From positions 45,138,840-45,202,839 of the forward strand of contig CM049322.1 in assembly GCA_026874595.1 (NCBI GenBank): a stretch of 64,000 nt of DNA, read 5' to 3'. Source of the DNA: Sipunculus nudus (lineage: Eukaryota; Annelida; Sipuncula; Golfingiida; Sipunculidae). Each line of letters begins with the position of its first letter. The first letter of the stretch is position 1. The notes beneath the pieces are model-generated. The model did no database searches. It worked only from the letters and a program-made list of their open reading frames with translations, and had not been told where the DNA came from. A program made the position numbers and the translations under genes. This document shows positions 58,489 through 64,000 of this stretch, piece after piece.

Positions 58489-58740
58489 CATCCAAATTCA
58501 CGCATATTAATTGAGATCAGAGGTCACCACACTTTGGAGGAATCTTGGTGACATAAAAAAAATCTGTGCATTATCATGAGACGCATCATACACATTTACC
58601 AAACGAGGTTTTTTTCCTTTTTCATCAAATTCACGCAATTTAATTAAGTCGGAGGTCACTAGATACACGACGGGCATATCATGCACTTTTGTAGTGTTCT
58701 TGTTGTATTTATGTTTAGAGGTATAGATGATGAACAATTC
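58489..58740. repeat. tandem duplication, 134-bp period, with peptide-like frame
   Basis: ATTCACGCATATTAATTGAG near 58497 and ATTCACGCAATTTAATTAAG near 58631, each followed by a GAGGTCACYA-like string. On the minus strand the inner unit reads VTSDLIKLREFDEKGKKPR then LVNVYDASHDNAQIFF; the outer copy ends in stops. It may be a fragment of an unrecognised coding sequence. Confidence 0.5.
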
Positions 58741-61700
58741 TTTAGACGCACAACAGAAGATACACGGGCACTCGAATATGTAACCACAGATACTTTAGAT
58801 AGGCCCCACAAACAAAGTCCTGAGAGATAATGGTTCCAAATGATGTCACTCAAATATGTGCACTGAGAAGAAATCTTCAGGACCTCTTTTTGATAGATTT
58901 TCTAAAAACATCCGTTTGTCTTTCCCTTCACAGGCTCTTTAGTGCATTCTTCTGCCAAAACATATGCTCTTCATTCAATATGAATTATCTGTACTTTTAC
59001 TGTCTCATTCCACTGTATATGTTTGTTAATGACTCCTGTCTCTGATCATTAAGGCTCACAAATATTATCAGTAAACACTTAAACGATTTATGGAAACTGC
59101 TGCCCCAAAGATGGTCAATTTGCTCGTAATTGATATTTATTGCTTCCATAAAGATGTTTGTTAATGTTAGGTTATCAACTTTATCAATTTATTTGCTTGC
59201 TGAAAGGTCCATGCGTTAGCTGGAAAAAATAATTGAAACTTCGGTACATGCTGAATTAAGGACCGGGGAATATTTCTCAAAACTTTGGGATGGTTGAGTG
59301 AGATGTGAGAGAGGTCATGGCACAAAATATAGCCTAAGTTCCCCCTTGGTCTACTGTTTATTCCTCATAAAATATACATAAAATAATAATTCAATTGAAG
59401 GCTTTATCATTTCTTTCTTCTCTCATGACAAAAGTATCCAAAGAGTCCATGTAGTTCATAGAGAGCCTTTATACCTACTTTTGGATGAACTTATCGAAAT
59501 ATATGAATTTCGATGTCTTTACTATCAGCGAATGAGATAATGGTGTGGGTGATGTAACAACGGATAGAGGAACTAGAAAAAATCATGATTAATAGGAGTA
59601 TGACATGTTCATGTGGTCTGTGTAAATGAAGATCGATGTCTACCCACCAGTGAAAACCAGGAAATACGGAGCTACAATGTACACGTTGCAAGCTATCTGA
59701 AGATAGCAAGTGGTGCAACATACACATTGCACAAGCTACCCGAGATTATTTTTATGGAATTAAATAACATTCCAATAATGGAAAATGGACCCGGGAACAA
59801 GTGATCAATCTATCACGGTTAGTCTGTTAAATGTTGGTTGGATGTTGATGGTGTAGGCGGAGGTAGGTGCTATATAAATGGTCTCTTACTTTATAATAAA
59901 CGACTTAAGGAAGTCTTAAAGTATCTAGCCCAGGTAAATATGAGTGAATGTGTCACAATGACCATTTTTAGATGTAATTTTAAACTATAGGAAATATTTA
60001 TAGATATTGGCCCTCATTTTCTGTTCACTTAAATCAAATTTGACACCATCTTTTTTGTAAAGATTAAGTACTAAGTATCACAAAAAATATTAGGTGTTAA
60101 CTGTTTACACGGTGACATATGATTCAACACTATTAATGAAAGATTATATGCATCCTCATCCCCAGATATCATAGAGCGTTCTTATTCCCTTGGTTTTGTT
60201 CACACCAAGTCATAACTTCTTCCATGACCCATCACAAGTGGTTACTAGTACATGTATTTTTTGTACATATACATACAACATATCACGTAGTTACGTACCT
60301 TGTACGCGATAAGCTTTTTGAAATTTTACCTGTAAAGATTGGTATTGCTTTAAATATAGACAAATCAATGTGCATGATCTACCAGCACGAGCAATTTTTT
60401 CAATCAAGAAAACGAATGTCTAAAAGATTATAGTGGGACTAAAGCCCAGGGCATTTTGGCATTTTGCCTGAAGCGCAGCGCAATTTTGCCTCCTTTGTAT
60501 CAGAATATAGGGTGCCAAGTGACGCCTTGACTGTATTGTTTCTGTCAGATTTTGGTGTGGATCATGTCACTTCCATTACATCGCAGGTATAGATAAAATA
60601 TTATTGAAGTTGATAACATTTTTGTTGGACTGTTTGATCTTTATGTTAGCTTTTATAGAAAATGTAAAACGATTCTTCATGTATTCAACACAAAATTGAT
60701 ACTAAGTTGTATATGGGTAATGTACATATAGATACAGGTACACTCTATGCAGAGTGACGCCGTGAGTCTGCATAACGGGAGTACGGGAGCTAGGCCAGAA
60801 TTAATATTGCACTATAGGTCTGTTCAGATAATTATTACTTTGAGCTTTATGAATAAACATTTTATGCAAAGATTATATTTTCAAAAACTAATGTGTCATC
60901 AACAAATTGATTTAAAGCACGTTTCTTAAAAAAAACAACAACAAGCATGATCCGTATGGTAGCCTGGAGAATAATTATACTCTGCCTGCGTGCAGATAAG
61001 AGAAATAGTTAAGTGTCAAATGTACGGCAATATGTTCGCCTTCTGAACTTAACCTGTAACCTGTTTGGAGAGAGTATGATATCGCAACATCTACTCGCAA
61101 CAACTATATGCATTTCCCTTAAAAAAATCGTGGAACGTGTGAAATTTTCTGTTCCATTTTAGAAAGCAACTTGCATGCGTGTGCCCATGCGTTCTAACGG
61201 TCACGGGGAAAAGTCATCTCATATTCTTTACAAGGCGTCTACTACTCTACAAGGCGTTTACTACTCTTTACAAGAAATAATTATAAATTGCTTAAAAAGA
61301 ATGGAAATGCCTGCTTGCAGAAAATAATTCCTTGGGCCAAGCCAAGTAAAGAGCCTATATTTACAAATTTGCTTACCCGCAAGACAGAAAACCACGAGGA
61401 GTGCTTGATGAATCATGTTGTCGTTTTACGTCGGATGTCACGAACCAAGTTAACACTACCTCTCTACAAGTTGCAATAGGCAAGGTGCTCGAGTAACACT
61501 ATTTCAAGGGTTCCAGTTCTACGTAATAAAATGTCATCCATACCAACATGTATAAACACTGAATAAATTATCTATCCACGTTAAGTGTTTGATAGCGTCA
61601 ACTGGTAAATCAATAATCCACCAACGTTATAAAAATATAAGCTAGCTGAATACCTCCAGATAGCGACAATCACCAATTTGCTGAAGTCCACAGCGCAGTT

Positions 61701-64000
61701 ACTGAAATATAGAGGTCTTCCTTTAATTTCTAATTTTTGCGGACTGTCCTGTTCCGATACCTGTAATTGATTTTAGAACGGCTTGTATTAATGGCGTCTA
61801 TGATTATTTAGGAGGCGAGTCCCATTGGAATTCGTTCTTCAAAGATGTTAAATTGACATATTAAAGAAATTGAAATGTTTAAAGGGCGTGTAGGATATAT
61901 GTGTAAAGGTTCAACATTTCAATTTTTTTTATCCCTGGAGAACATAACTTTCAACAGCCTTGGAGACCTTAACGTCTCAATTCTTGGTACTCGAAACGTT
62001 TATTTTTTTCCAATATATTTTCGGAGAAACATGCATGATGGTTATTATTTCTGCTTTGCTGACGGGGCGTTCCTTCAAGCTGTCACTTTCATATTTAATA
62101 TACACGCGTCAAGCACTGGTTATCATCAAAACACGATGTAAATAAAGGTAAACACGTCCACACATTACGCATGTAATGGAATTGGACGTTGACAAGAAAA
62201 AAAATTAGAATCAAATCTTACCTGATTATTTACTTCCTGGTATTTTAATGTAGTAATATACTTGGAGAGTAATAATATTTGGTCTTTCCCCTGGTTTGCT
62301 TCCCCATATTACTTTTTATATACGCATGCGTTCTATTTCAGATGTACAACACGCACACACATACCTGTAACACATTTGCGCATTCTGAATATGAACTGGT
62401 GTTAAACAAACTATAGCAACACGACCAAATCTACGTCTGGTTCTATTCAAGTATTTGTGATTATTTCATTACATACTTTGGAAACATATATATGTGTTTT
62501 GTATTTTAGCAAGGGGCCGCCGTACAGCCATGACTCGCGTCCGCAATATAATATAATTACTAAACAATAGCGTGTCCACAAGCAGGGACTTCCCTAAACA
62601 AACACGAACCTAATGAGCTTAATTTGTAGGCTGAGTTCACTGTATCTGTCTTTGGAAAAGATCGAACATTAAGCCTACTTGCAGCGTATATACATTGTGT
62701 TTTTATTGGTAACTTTTGTCTTAACAAAAAAACAAAAGAAAGGAAAATGTGATTTTTTGTCACACCGCATGTGCGCCTGCCGAAATTGATTTATTTAATG
62801 TCATAAGTAACCAAAAATATCCCACTGCAATAAATGGGAATGACAATACCAATATGAAACTTGTTTAATGGATATTTTTTTCTGCGAACTGACAAAACCC
62901 GACCGATGCACTCTCATGTCGAAACAATATCTAGCTGAAAAAAAGAAATACTCGGTATTTGACGAGAAGTAAGGGTTATGGTTTATTTTCATGGTTGTTA
63001 TTTGAAATTACATGTGGTAATGGCAAGAGACACACATGTTGAAACAAAACTTTGGACAAGGTATTTCGATATATCTTTCCCTGTTGTGCTAGCGAGAAAT
63101 CCGCCTAAAGTGAAAACATATTAATCATATGGATGTACCAGTTCTGTACATGCAAGTAGGGTCATATTGTACTGTCTTTATGTAGAAAAATATCACTGAG
63201 GTCTCTAAAATCAGGTGTCAAATCATAACATTTAAACAACTGCTAAAATTGGGAGGGTGACCAAACAGGGAAAGGGGCATTGGTCACTGCAAAGGCAGCA
63301 AGTATATTACAATCAAGGTCCGTACGACTGCGGAAGGAACTGGAAATCTTAGATAAAAAGTACAATAAACGGCACAATTCATGACCCTCCGGCTTCCTCC
63401 TGAGAGTTACAGGTTAAATCTATAAAACGCTTAGTACCTACACGAACACAAAGGGTCACCAGAATATAACCAGCGTCATGATCAAACAGTGTTGTTTCAG
63501 CCAAGCATACACATGACGGTTAATCACAGGTTAGCTCTGCCCAATAGACGGAAGGCGGTCTCTGACACTATAAAATGACGACGGTCTCGTTTATACTATG
63601 TAATGCTAAGTGCCCTCTAAACTTGATTAATCTGTATTTATGTTAATTGTAAAACGTAAATATGTCCTGGTTATATAGTCTCATTTGTCCCTTGTCTGTG
63701 CTGTAGTTTGCATAGATGGGTTCATGTTCCAATTTCCTCTAAGCCAAGGCATATAGGTTTTTCAACTGTGAACTGTCGTATATTTGAGCGTCGTCAAGCA
63801 TTTTTCAACCGTTTCATTGATTCTCTCAGCTGTATCACCTGTTTTACAAAACCATGTGTATGAGTTATATTACTGTACAGACTCTACCTTATATATCAGA
63901 CAGTGGCTGTTAGCATAACTTCGGGTGATTTAATCATTTTAATAATTTCAAAAGTTTTAGGTGTATCTCTCTTGTCTTTATAATATATAATAATAATTAA
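58741..64000. other. intergenic, no gene supported
   Basis: Mostly AT-rich with short frames only. A 62-codon plus frame at 59613-59804 and a 63-codon frame at 61288-61479 look somewhat peptide-like but have no domain or paired splice sites. A small tandem CTACAAGGCGTTTACTACTC lies at about 61228-61275. Nothing else is recognised up to the window end. Confidence 0.4.

Overview
The window is AT-rich (about two-thirds A+T by eye), intron-bearing eukaryotic DNA with very low gene density. Interspersed and tandem repeats, (TA)n runs and homopolymeric G/C tracts fill most of it. The gene content (a secreted PAN-like plus C-type lectin protein with phase-1 introns, and an orphan PAN-like exon), the decayed non-LTR retrotransposon tails and the repeats carrying TGACCTTGACCT motifs suggest a lophotrochozoan, most likely a bivalve mollusc. 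That assignment is inferred from sequence style, not from a database match. No prokaryotic operon, CRISPR array, rRNA or tRNA gene was found.

Layout. 1-14.7 kb: intergenic DNA with short tandem duplications, a TIR-bounded element of about 1.9 kb (3078-5021) with a nested palindromic MITE, a tandem block of a dispersed repeat (8.4-9.4 kb, here family B) and one possible signal-peptide exon on the minus strand (about 11.8-12.0 kb). 14.8-17.9 kb: the best supported gene, a five-exon secreted lectin-like protein. 16.57-26.45 kb: a giant inverted duplication with arms of about 4.6 kb and a 684-bp spacer. It carries the two CTLD exons of that lectin plus about 3.3 kb of 3' flank, so a second, head-less CTLD copy sits on the minus strand. 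The two copies differ: the left copy has a 1-nt deletion that removes a conserved CTLD cysteine, and the headless right copy keeps it.

26.5-40 kb: AT-rich intergenic sequence with an inverted pair of one dispersed repeat (28.1-28.7 and 32.2-33.2 kb, family E), a dimer of a second family (34.7-35.4 kb, family D), a third family (35.5-35.9 kb, family C) and two decayed LINE reverse-transcriptase tails (37.3-37.7 and 38.8-39.6 kb, minus strand). 40.6-45 kb: a complete-looking type I hammerhead ribozyme motif next to a (TA)n run, an LTR-like segment, a TTAA-flanked MITE and a long tandem array built round the palindrome GGTGGCGCCACC. 45-51 kb: featureless AT-rich DNA with microsatellites. 51.2-55.7 kb: a dense composite of families B and C, a divergent array of about 140 bp units, a 144-bp hairpin element and a minisatellite whose units each fold as a hairpin. 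56.3-56.5 kb: an orphan PAN-like exon on the minus strand. 57.4-58.3 kb: a decayed LINE reverse transcriptase on the plus strand. 58.5-64 kb: mostly unrecognised sequence.

Only the lectin locus can be read as a functioning gene with some confidence. Most open frames elsewhere are products of repeats or microsatellites. The most interesting items are the hammerhead ribozyme motif and the palindromic lectin duplication with divergent CTLD copies.
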